Position numbers and translations under genes: made by a program. Below the pieces are notes generated by a model that searched no databases, was not told the DNA's origin, and saw only the letters and a program-made list of their open reading frames with translations. This document shows, piece by piece, positions 1-7,455 of a DNA stretch of 13,775 nt. Origin of the DNA: Phoronis ovalis (lineage: Eukaryota; Phoronida; Phoronidae); NCBI GenBank assembly GCA_028565635.1, contig JAOXYB010036185.1:1-13775 (forward strand), given 5' to 3'. Numbering within the stretch: the stretch's first letter is position 1; each line of letters starts with the position of its first letter.

Positions 1-81
1 TGCCACAGTATGTATGTAATAACAACACACATCCACATTACCTGTACAAGAGGTAAGATGCCACAGTATGTATGTAATAAA
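1..81. repeat. 58-bp tandem repeat, left-truncated
   Basis: The motif TGCCACAGTATGTATGTAAT occurs at 1 and again, identically, at 59, giving a 58-bp period with one full unit and the start of a second. The array may continue to the left of the window. It sits in an intron of the left-hand gene, and I see no function in it. Confidence 0.75.
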
Positions 82-205
82 CCTGTAAAATAATTTAGAG
101 ACAGTTTGCAAGGTTCGTGGATAGTTAAAACTTAGACAGAGGCAGAAACAGAATTCTCTTACTTAGAGTAATGTAATAACAATAATGATTATTTATTTTA
201 TGTAG

Positions 206-353
206 ACATGTTCTGTTCGTGAAACTGGGAGTACAACGCCACAGAACTGGTGGAGTCCGGATCATCCTGCTAAAAAAGCTGAGGTGGGAGGATGGTCACC
301 ACGGACCAGTAAACTAGAGAAGGAGATTATGGAGAAATACAGCACCAAGAACT
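206..353 (+). CDS. Penultimate coding exon of an unrecognised gene (partial; LIR/zinc-knuckle protein)
   Basis: This internal exon is bounded by an acceptor (TTTTATGTAG, ending at 205) and a strong donor (GTAAGT at 354). Of the three forward frames only the one starting at 206 is open throughout; the other two hit stops. It encodes 49 residues plus one base (donor phase 1), opening TCSVRETGSTTPQNWWSP and ending in a charged, probably helical LEKEIMEKYSTKN stretch. The one-base overhang pairs with the two leading bases of the exon at 735 to form a Tyr codon, so the two exons join in frame. The protein's N-terminal part lies outside the window. The tandem Trp and SPD/SPR Ser-Pro sites suggest a disordered, phosphorylated region, but no catalytic domain is visible and I do not recognise the family. 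Confidence 0.8.
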
Positions 354-734
354 GTAAGTCAAGTGTATGACGTATATTCTCGAAACAATTCACACGTATG
401 AAATAATTATAATCCGAAGCTCTTACTAATTTTTACCGCAGGGAGGGGAATATTGATAAACTTTATTGCTATGTTTTGTATTTAAGAGTTACTCATCTGC
501 ACCCCACCCCTATGAGTAACATTTTCTTTAAACTGGGAGACTAATCAAATATACGTCTAGAATTCTTAAATTTCCAGTCTTTTTCATATTATGTAAGCTT
601 AACTACTGATCATCGAAAAGTCAGCATTTAAGATTAATTTAAACCAACATACTGTATCCACTATTCCTACATTATTGCTAGATTATTAATATTACACCCT
701 TTAAATATTCAATGAGTAAACGTATTTGCTTTAG

Positions 735-1015
735 ACATGCAAAGAAGCTCTCACTCAAGTTCGGAGTCGGATGATTTTGTAATAGTTGACAAGGACTTTG
801 CCAAGTATGAAGTACCTGGGGAGTATCCATTACTTATGTCATCGCAGCAGGTCCAGGCGAAGAAGAAGGAGACCGCACAAATATCTTCAGAACCACAGCC
901 TCAAACTCAGCCTGCATTTGGCAGTGTAAAAAGATGTGCTGTATGTGGTGACACCAGCCATCGTTCTTTTGACTGCCCTCATCGAGATGAGAAATTTTTC
1001 TTTGGTGATACTTAG
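735..1015 (+). CDS. Terminal coding exon: LIR-like motif plus C-terminal CCHC zinc knuckle
   Basis: The acceptor TTTGCTTTAG ends at 734. The reading frame is set by joining to the exon at 206-353 (split Tyr codon) and stops with TAG at 1013-1015, so the Met at 737 is internal and not the start. The exon encodes about 93 residues. Residues 4-18 after that Met are a Ser/acidic run leading into DDFVIV, which fits the LC3/GABARAP-interacting core [WFY]-x-x-[LIV] with acidic and phosphorylatable residues before it. A polar Gln/Pro-rich linker follows. The last 26 residues hold one zinc knuckle, C-x2-C-x4-H-x4-C, ending only 12 residues from the stop. A C-terminal knuckle followed by acidic and Phe residues loosely recalls CLIP-type microtubule linkers, but this is too weak to assign. 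Role inferred, unproven: an adaptor or cargo protein linked to autophagy or vesicle traffic. Confidence 0.85.
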
Positions 1016-1022
1016 GTTATAG

Positions 1023-1134
1023 TTGCATGAAAATAGTTTCAAGTTTAATATTGCATGATAATAGTTTCAAGTTTAATATTGCATGATAATAGTTTCACGT
1101 TTAATATTGCATGATTATAGTTAGAAGTCTCATT
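1023..1134. repeat. 28-bp tandem repeat in 3' UTR, four copies
   Basis: TTGCATGA recurs at 1023, 1051, 1079 and 1107, an exact 28-bp period. The first three copies differ by one or two bases and the fourth is degenerate. The array begins 8 bp after the stop codon and so lies in the 3' UTR of the left gene. It would give the mRNA repeated UUGCAUGA motifs; GCAUG is the core that Rbfox-family RNA-binding proteins recognise in animals, so a regulatory role is possible but unproven. Confidence 0.9.
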
Positions 1135-1417
1135 GCCTTGGGGCTACTGGCAGGAGTTGTAATATTTGAAAATAGCTAAACACACATAATACTGAATAGT
1201 TGTTCCAGTCTCCCCCCTCCCAATACTAAACCTGCTTAACAAGCATATGTTCAACAGTAATTGTGACAAATCTTCAAAATTAAAATAAGTCTTAATGTTT
1301 AGAATGTTTCCAGTTAATTATTTTGTATAATATGATACAATGAATCCACTCCCTATTTTCTTATTCTAATTAGCATACACGGATTTTTTAAATCAAGTAA
1401 ATCTTTATAAATTATGT

Positions 1418-1446
1418 AATAAATACGTTCGTATTTTTTTTGTTGT
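1418..1446 (+). promoter_or_regulatory. Poly(A) signal and downstream element of left gene
   Basis: A canonical AATAAA at 1418-1423 is followed 10-20 bases later by a U-rich and GU-rich stretch (GTATTTTTTTTGTTG), the usual arrangement for cleavage and polyadenylation. This gives a 3' UTR of about 420 bases after the TAG at 1015. Confidence 0.65.
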
Positions 1447-1859
1447 AAAAACCCCTCAATTTACTTGTTTCAAGGTTACACAGGCTTTAAAAGATATCTA
1501 GATATGTAGGACAATGCAGTACATGCTATCTCTTTCATTCAGAAATTTAGTTTTCTGTACCGTGCAGATGCTGTCCCCCTAGTTGTGAAGTCTTGAGCCT
1601 GCAAATCCACAGGCTCCTACTTGTAGCATTACTGCTGTTTGGGATGAAGGGCTTCCTGGGGATGTAGAGGTACATGTATGTGGTACTACTCTTTGATATT
1701 ACCATCTATGATATAACATATAACCAAATTTTGAGGTCGCATCTCCTTGCAAACGGTTGTAAGATTTTAGCTAATGTTATCTGTGTGTATGACTTTATGC
1801 TTATATCTCTGTTACTGTTTCTTGGTCAGTTGTAGCTTGTGGTGTGAGAAAACCGGTAC
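1441..1859. other. Intergenic, no gene seen
   Basis: No open frame here has splice sites or recognisable protein similarity. The one structured item is a stem-loop with perfect 7-bp arms, GAGCCTG at 1595-1601 and CAGGCTC at 1610-1616, with an 8-base loop. Its size is compatible with chance. Confidence 0.5.
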
Positions 1860-2546
1860 TTAAGGTGGCGACTAGCCTTCGGCACAATTTTTTTGGTTTT
1901 ATGAGCTTCTCAAATTGTGAACAGTTAAATGAAAAGATAACTAACAAAAGTATACACTTTTTGAAGACGATGAACATGTATTTTTCCTGTCTGATACATG
2001 ATTATGTAATCAGCAAGGGGGGCCGTTTTGAGTAAAAAGTATTAGTTTTGAGAAAACAAATCACCTCCAACACCTCTGTTTGTAGGAAGTTAATATTGTC
2101 CAAAATTAAGTTGTTTGTATCAGTGTGCATTAGATTTTCAAAAATATGCTTTATTAAAAAATTATGACCCTTTCAAAGGGTATCAGCCATATTTTCATTT
2201 TTTTCTGGCACCCATACATTTAGAAATACCTCATTTAAAATCGGTAACATTTTTAAAAAAATCTATTGCTCAACATTACAGATCATTTTGAAACTAAATT
2301 TTGGCCAAGTTTCAGCTCTTAGAAGAGTTTTTGGACTTTGTGTTTGGAAAAAAATGGGTCACCCAAAATAGGCACCTTGTTGATTACCTTATCATTCCAA
2401 AGACAAGAAAAGTAATTGGTCGTAATCCTGACATTGAAGACTTTTCGAAAATGTTCTTTTAATAGTCTCTGTACATTTAACTACCCCAAATTAGCCTCAA
2501 AGTAGAAAGTGTGAAGTAGTTGCCCAAAACTGATTAGCCACCTTAA
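1860..2546. mobile_element. Candidate TTAA-flanked MITE-like element
   Basis: TTAAGGTGGC at 1860-1869 is matched in inverted orientation by GCCACCTTAA at 2537-2546. This would enclose about 680 bp starting GGTGGC and ending GCCACC, with TTAA at both borders, the target choice of piggyBac-type transposons. Beyond the first ten bases the inverted similarity is patchy. The interior has no transposase, and its longest frame (1844-2035) resembles nothing known to me. A 10-bp inverted match can occur by chance in this much sequence, so this is only a candidate. A perfect small palindrome (ACCCTTTCAAAGGGT, 2167-2181) lies inside. Confidence 0.3.
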
Positions 2547-3389
2547 TAGGATCTTTTTGTAGTTAGAAATTCAAGTTTCTTGTGGTAGAGAGAGTTATTT
2601 AGTACAACGACTAGCCATGCATGTTTTAGAAAAAAAGGATAAACATAAAAAAATAGTTTTTGAAGTTGTAGTGGTAGTAGCAAGAACTGGTGATTTAATA
2701 AATGAGTTTATTTTTCTTTCCTATAACTTGTCGTTTTCTTTGGATAATGCAATTCACAAACATACTACTCAATCACATTTGTTACAGTATAACTAACTCT
2801 ACACTAGAACTTACGTATTTACATGGAATATCGACAATGTTTAATCCACGTAACACGAGAGATTACTAAATGTTTTGCCAGTATCTGAGGGCAGTCTTAG
2901 TGGTAGCATGTGATTACATGTACTGGTATCAAGTTGTATACAATTGCCCTGATAGTATTGTATTGGCTTCCAGTAACCTCTTCGCGGACACTTCTGTTCA
3001 GTGTCAAATAAATATACTCGTGTCTTATGCTTTCTGCTAACAACAGACCTACCTCTAAGTGAGGAAAGCAAAAAAATGGATGAGTTGGTAACTAAGGTAT
3101 AATCCTCTCAATTTTTGATAACGTGCGGCATTTTCAAATTCTGATTTCTCTCGCTGTGCACGAAATTATATCCAGTTTCAAATAGAATTGTCCCCATAGA
3201 TGCTCAGGGGCAAAACGAAAAGATGAAACAGTGCTCATTAATACGCTTACCGCACTATATTTATTGGCTACAACAGCCTATTTGTATGCAACGTCGTCAA
3301 ACCCTTTGAATACCGGCATGTTTAGTTATACACTGACTTTAGAAAACCGGTGAACATTTAACAAAACTAGACAGCCTTTTTGCAAAGGC
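2547..3389. other. Intergenic, no gene seen
   Basis: AT-rich sequence without recognisable exons. The minus-strand frame at 2841-3071 has no splice-site support, no recognisable motif and no family similarity, so I do not call it a gene. Immediately before the next element is a small hairpin, CCTTTTTGCAAAGG, at 3376-3389. Confidence 0.5.
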
Positions 3390-4185
3390 AGGGTTGCTCC
3401 TATTGGCTTTTATGAACGTTACCTGACCTCTAAGTCACCTTTCAGCATAATTTTTGTTTTCAGCAAATAATAGAAATTCATTGCATTGGGACTTCTTGAT
3501 TTTCATGCTTTCTGGAAATGTTATGCCATTTTGAGAGTTTGAACTTTGACCTCTAGATGAGTTTTTGACACCAAGGTTAATTCCAGACTGCCATTTGTCA
3601 AAGTACAAGCCTATTGGACTAAACACTATGACTTGTAATTTGTTTCTTCCAAAAAATTCACCTTTTAATATCTAAATATGCTATTAAAAGGTCATCAAAA
3701 TTACCTTTTTTATGATCTAATATCATCATTTTGGAATATTTCGAGCAATTTTAGACTTTTGACCCTTAAGTGACCTTTTGACCCCAAGGTCAACAATGGC
3801 CTACACTGGACATGTTAAACTTCAAATATCATGTCCTTAACTGTAACAGACTTCGAGATATAGCTTAGTGAAAATTGGAAGATCAATAAATTAATTGAAA
3901 AGATGCCAAAAAATGAAAATATTCGCAAATATCATCTAAAATACTTCGTTGTAACTTAATATAATCATTTTACAACATTTCGATTTTTTTTCAAAATTTA
4001 CCTTTGACCTCCAAATGACCTTTTGATATCAAGGTCAGCAATGGTATCCGGTAGAGATGTCACACCTCAAGTACCATGAACATAACAGTCTTCGAGGAAT
4101 AGCTTGCTGAAAATTGGAAGAAATAAGAAGAAGAAGACAGAAATACAAAACAAATAGGCTTGCTCCCTTATAGGAGCAACCCTAA
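3390..4185. mobile_element. Pearl/HINE-like non-autonomous element (Helentron-associated)
   Basis: The ends carry a perfect 13-bp inverted repeat: AGGGTTGCTCCTA at 3390-3402 and TAGGAGCAACCCT at 4171-4183. The 3' end also folds on itself, TTGCTCC (4160-4166) pairing with GGAGCAA (4173-4179) over a 6-base loop. It terminates in CTAA, a form of the CTRR end of Helitron-type elements. Between the ends are ~240-bp tandem units and a short AAG microsatellite just before the 3' hairpin. Short inverted ends, a terminal stem-loop, core tandem repeats and a microsatellite are the plan described for the bivalve 'pearl' family and other Helentron-associated interspersed elements. There is no Rep/helicase coding, so any movement would need an enzyme supplied in trans. 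The exact outer borders are uncertain because T-T insertion leaves no duplication. A MITE with 13-bp inverted ends is the main alternative. Confidence 0.7.
3718..4130. repeat. ~240-bp internal tandem repeat of the pearl-like element
   Basis: Two clear units start at 3718 and 3957 (both TAATAT.ATC), with matching landmarks about 240 bp apart: TTTGACC at 3758 and 4003, AAGGTCA at 3786 and 4031, GAAAATTGGAAG at 3871 and 4110. A more diverged partial unit lies at about 3540-3717 (TTTGACCTC at 3545). Each unit has a tight cluster of TGACC/GGTCA half-sites. Confidence 0.8.
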
Positions 4186-4489
4186 AAAAAATAATAAATA
4201 GTTGATATGCTCACAAAAAGGAGGGGATTTCTTAGAACAAATAACATAAGATTTTTATTAGGTTTTGGCTAAGCATGCGTTTTGTTAAGTTTTTTTATTG
4301 TTAATCATTAACAATAATTTGGACCTTGAATAATTCCACGTAACACTAAAAAATGGCATCAGAATGGATTTTCAAAACATTTTTGTTTTGGTTAGCTACA
4401 CAATTACTTTTGCAAATTTTTGATGTACATTTCGGATTACACCCATATGCTCATACCTATTTTCGGAGGTACTAGTCTTTCAGTCTTCA
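4186..4489. other. Upstream flank of the central gene
   Basis: There is no coding potential here. The stretch begins right after the pearl-like element and contains the HNF1-type palindrome annotated separately. It ends where the CRE pair begins. Confidence 0.5.
4295..4317. promoter_or_regulatory. Perfect HNF1-type homeodomain palindrome
   Basis: Two 11-bp arms (4295-4305 and 4307-4317) are perfect inverted repeats around a single central C. The core, GTTAATCATTAAC at 4300-4312, matches the vertebrate HNF1 consensus GTTAATNATTAAC at every fixed position. It lies about 400 bp before the likely transcription start of the central gene, a plausible enhancer distance. That it is used is inference. 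Confidence 0.5.
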
Positions 4490-4516
4490 TGACGTCATGT
4501 GCATAATATGACGTCA
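4490..4516. promoter_or_regulatory. Pair of perfect CRE palindromes
   Basis: TGACGTCA occurs at 4490-4497 and 4509-4516, starts 19 bp apart (about two helical turns). This is the full CREB/ATF-family site. They lie upstream of the presumed first exon of the central gene, with a third copy at 4689. Confidence 0.65.
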
Positions 4517-4688
4517 CGAGTGCATATTGTTTTTTCCTCAAAAGTTTGTTTTCAGTAACTCGTGCAATATAAACAATAACCAACATTTCACAAAGAAATT
4601 GCAACTTATGTTAATCACTTATTACACAAAACATATAATTAATAAATAAAATCCTTAAACCATTTCGTCACAGTTGTTGTTGTCATCC

Positions 4689-4696
4689 TGACGTCA
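4689..4696. promoter_or_regulatory. Promoter-proximal CRE palindrome
   Basis: A third TGACGTCA lies about 70 bp before the splice donor at 4767 and so close to the expected transcription start. A proximal CRE in this position is typical of CREB-responsive promoters. No canonical TATA box is seen between it and the exon. Confidence 0.6.
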
Positions 4697-4714
4697 CAGT
4701 GTTAATATCTTTGT

Positions 4715-4766
4715 TGCGCCTGTGTCATCTTGGCTGAAGGTCCAGTTCGACAAATATCTGGTCGTT
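4715..4766 (+). other. Probable non-coding first exon (5' UTR) of the central gene
   Basis: A consensus donor, TCGTT|GTAAGTATTT, lies at 4767 just downstream of the proximal CRE. The sequence before it is locally richer in G and C. The start is a guess, as no initiator can be fixed from sequence. Splicing to the acceptor TTTTCTTTCTAAG (ending at 5122) would join this leader to the exon that carries the start codon, across a 356-bp intron. Confidence 0.45.
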
Positions 4767-5198
4767 GTAAGTATTTGAGGGCAGCAAGTACAGCTTATTT
4801 AATATCTATGTAACTTTCAGATTTTGCAAAATTAACATTTGGGGATCAGAATGTTTTTATAGTAATGCACACTATTTAATCTGAATGCTACATACTGAGT
4901 CCCGCAAGTAGGACATATAATAATACAAATCATGAATTCCCAGGTTGTACATATAATGCTGGTCATCGTCACTCTAAAAGCGAAAGTGAAAATATTGCAA
5001 ATTTGCTATGGCGCAGGAAATTATCATGGTTCAGAACTTAACATGAACAGCGCAGAAAAAGTTGTGATATAAATCTGTTTGTTTTGTATTGCTAATTTTC
5101 TCAGTTTGTTTTTCTTTCTAAGAACATCGATAAGAATTCAATCACGACCATTTAAGAAACTATATTTGTGAACGTGGACTTCTAGAAGGACCTGCAGC

Positions 5199-5337
5199 AT
5201 GGGTAACATATGTAGATGTTTGTCTGCAGAAACCGCTCCGCGAATGCAATTTCGACAGCTATTAGAAGAAGAAGAGGACTTGGCAGATGATACACCACCA
5301 ACGGTCCAATACGTGAGAGTATCTCCGGAACGACCCC
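5199..5337 (+). CDS. Coding exon 1 of a novel 279-aa protein with a lipidation-type N-terminus
   Basis: The exon begins at 5123 after a pyrimidine-rich acceptor. The start is the ATG at 5199, chosen for its strong context (A at -3, G at +4) and an in-frame TGA 30 bases upstream (5169-5171). It encodes residues 1-46 plus one base and ends at the donor CCCC|GTGAGA (5338). The other candidate donor in this exon (GTGAGAGT at 5322) would put the next exon into a stop. The protein begins MGNICRCLSA. Gly2 followed by Asn and two nearby cysteines (5 and 7) suggests N-myristoylation plus palmitoylation, although Arg6 departs from the strict consensus. An acidic segment (LLEEEEDLADD, residues 21-31) follows. 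Failure to splice here would give a 55-residue product ending at the TAG at 5364. Confidence 0.8.
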
Positions 5338-5603
5338 GTGAGAAACAAATTATTTGCATATACTAGGTGGCTGACGAAATCAGCAGCATTAACCTCAGCT
5401 AATGAGTTAAATGAGTCCTGGGATGGCATCTATCTTAGTGGATGTATTGCTGTTTCCGGGGCGGTGGTTTAATAGAGAGTATGAGCACTAGTATTTAAAT
5501 ATAATTGATAATAAGGAAACACATGGTTTCTAAAAATATAGATTGCCGATATTTCTTACCAACTGAACTTAATAAAATACATTCGTTATTTCCTTGCAAA
5601 CAG

Positions 5604-5693
5604 GTCGCGCGAGACAACACATGGAGGAAGCGCAAGTGCTAATACCAATAGAGGAACCGCCAGAAGAAGCAGCAGCACCTCCGCCAGCCGCTG
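5604..5693 (+). CDS. Coding exon 2: acidic, Pro/Ala-rich linker (symmetric cassette)
   Basis: It lies between acceptor CTTGCAAACAG (ending 5603) and donor GCTG|GTAAGC (5694). The exon is 90 bases, phase 1 at both ends, and open only in the frame continuing from exon 1. It supplies residues 48-76 and completes Arg47. The composition is low-complexity: a short basic start (RARQH), then alternating Glu and Pro (IEEPPEEAAAPPPAA), so it is probably a disordered spacer between the membrane-anchoring N-terminus and the helical middle. Because it is symmetric, skipping it would keep the frame and give a 249-residue isoform. Confidence 0.8.
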
Positions 5694-6286
5694 GTAAGCA
5701 ACATGTTTGTACTGACCACGTGATGAAATCAAGCCAATAGATCTCTGAAACCGTGTTAGCTACCTGGGGGAGTTCAATAGGATCGAGCCAGTGTTGTTAT
5801 TGAATGGGGGTGTTTAATATGAGCCAGTATTGTTAGAGATTGGGTGCTTTTCCCGGATGGGCGATTAATTGTTAGCAAGGATAATTATATAGAAGATACA
5901 GTTATCGCCTTTTATGCCTGCGATATGTATTATTATAACTGACGTAGATAAGATTTTAACTAACAAAGAACATCATTTTCCCGTAAGTAGATCACACGAG
6001 CGGTTTTCTGTGGGTTTAAAGCGATAACCTTGGTGGGTAGAGACTGTTTTTGGTAACACATGGTACTGTAGATTATGGGAATGTGCCTTAAATTAACGTG
6101 TTCGCAAATAATCTACATAGTTTTTTTTTCTGATTTTAAGAGACAATTCTTTAAAAATGTCGCGCAGTACAATAAGGCCAATCAGTCACACAATACACTG
6201 AGATTATAAATAATCGATGAGATTGATTACTGTGTCGCCATGTCACCTGGTGCATGGACGTAACTTGTTAATTCTTAACATTATAG

Positions 6287-6897
6287 TATCTGCTGACCCA
6301 TTTACTGTCGGGGAAATAATGAGAGCAACGGATAACCTGATGGATGAAGACGAGGCACAAGACGAATTAGATTATGTTATGATTAACATGCAATTTTCTC
6401 CCACGTTGGCGTTATACAAAACACTGGCTTTTGCAAGGAAAAGATATCGGGAATCGGGAGCAGCACAAACGCCTGCAAGTGCACGGGAACAAATAATGTT
6501 TGACATAGTAAGGAAAGGATTAGAAAATAAGATGCCACCAGATGTCGCATGGGCAATAGTAGCTTATGCCCAAGAACAGGGAGGCGAGTTACCAGATTGG
6601 ACTATTCCCGCACAACAGTTATACAAGCGCAAGACACCAGCGCTATACATTAACAGGAGAGCTTCAGTAGCGCCACCACCGCGGTCAGCCAGAAGTTTAT
6701 CGAGAAAGAGAAAAACAAATTATCCAGCTTCAGCAAGTAGCCAAGGCGCAACAGGTGGTGGAGATGAGGACCGTGTTTCACCTCTTCCCGACTTCTCTCA
6801 CTTTCCCCGGGGTAGAGGAAGGCACCCTAGAGAATCTAACGTTGCGTTATCGTCTTATTACATGGATAAGGCCAGGAGGAGGAGGGAAGAATTCTAG
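6287..6897 (+). CDS. Coding exon 3: helical middle and basic C-terminal tail of the novel protein
   Basis: The acceptor ends at 6286 (AACATTATAG) with a branch-point-like CTTAAC just before it. The open frame runs back to an ATG at 6217, but that part is intron. The exon completes Val77 and runs to the TAG at 6895-6897, giving 279 residues in total. Residues 80-190 are predicted by eye to be mainly helical (for example EIMRATDNLMDEDEAQDEL, and later REQIMFDIVRKGLENK and DVAWAIVAYAQEQ). Residues 200-279 are basic and Ser/Pro/Gly-rich. They include RRAS at 200-203 (PKA consensus), RSLS at 212-215, an RKRK cluster at 216-219 that could serve as a nuclear signal, and a terminal DKARRRREEF. There is no transmembrane segment, zinc site or enzyme motif. 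I do not recognise the family. An acylated membrane-to-nucleus or scaffold protein is a guess from layout only. Confidence 0.85.
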
Positions 6898-6966
6898 TGA
6901 CATCCCTTTAGCATAACGTGTCATCAAGCCTTTGCCATATTTTCAGTTGCCGGAATAATTCACCAA

Positions 6967-6974
6967 TGACGTCA
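6967..6974. promoter_or_regulatory. CRE palindrome downstream of the central gene
   Basis: A perfect TGACGTCA lies 70 bp after the stop codon, in the 3' UTR or flank. No role is assigned; it is recorded because this 8-mer is over-represented in the window. Confidence 0.35.
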
Positions 6975-7020
6975 TAACTATACGAACTTCTAAATAACAA
7001 GAACATATATATCACCAAAT

Positions 7021-7455
7021 ACGTCACACCACTGTGATTCTCTCAATCATCAGATCATACCAATTGAAGCAGCGGACTATTTGGAACCTCTCAGTCATCA
7101 GTCTTCGTCACACTACTGAGAACTTGTCAATCATCAACCGCATCTGGTATTTACCCCGATTTAGATACCGCCATTTCGTACACCACGTCACACCACTCTT
7201 ATTCTCTCAATCAGCAGATTTTATCAATTGAAGCAGCAACCTCTCAATCATCAGACTTAGTCACCTACTACATCACACTACTGAGAACTTCTCAACCATC
7301 AACATCAGGTACGATTTAGATCTCGCCATCTAGAACACGTACGCCACACCATTGAATTCCTCCAGATGATTGGATCACGTCAAATACATCACACTATTGA
7401 GACTTGCGCTCCACACCACGGATATTTCTCAGCAAACCATCAGAACACATCATGT
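7021..7455. repeat. ~160-bp higher-order tandem repeat downstream of the central gene
   Basis: ACGTCACACCACT starts units at 7021 and 7185, with a diverged third start (ACGCCACACCATT) at 7341, so the spacing is 164 and then 156 bp. Other landmarks repeat in step: CAATTGAAGCAGC appears in units 1 and 2, and CACACTACTGAGAACTT in units 1 and 2 with a decayed form in unit 3. Inside each unit a shorter motif like TCTCAATCATCA recurs three times (7041, 7089 and 7125; then 7204, 7242 and 7290), making it a repeat within a repeat. Unit 2 lacks about 10 bases present in unit 1. The open frame at 7034-7231 is a by-product of the repeat. No AATAAA lies within 2 kb after the central gene's stop, so I cannot tell whether this array is in its 3' UTR. 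Confidence 0.85.

Noticed and set aside
1844-2035. 63-codon plus-strand open frame
   Set aside because: No splice sites, start context or recognisable motif; it overlaps the edge of a candidate repeat.
2841-3071. 76-codon minus-strand open frame
   Set aside because: Basic, Cys-containing but featureless; no splice signals, and its length is plausible by chance.
3435-3626. 63-codon minus-strand open frame
   Set aside because: Lies inside the pearl-like element, in a diverged repeat unit.
2841-4346. Direct repeat TCCACGTAACAC at about 2845 and 4335, considered as a larger insertion's target duplication
   Set aside because: A 12-base match between two points is expected several times by chance in 13.8 kb, and the flanks do not fit an insertion.
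5138-5359. 73-codon minus-strand open frame
   Set aside because: Antisense shadow of coding exon 1, whose splice phases, start context and upstream stop support the plus strand.
6217-6286. Upstream extension of exon 3 from the ATG at 6217
   Set aside because: The phase-1 acceptor at 6286 joins perfectly to exon 2; the extension is intron that happens to be open.
7034-7231. 65-codon plus-strand open frame
   Set aside because: Produced by the ~160-bp repeat; the reading frame is not kept between units.
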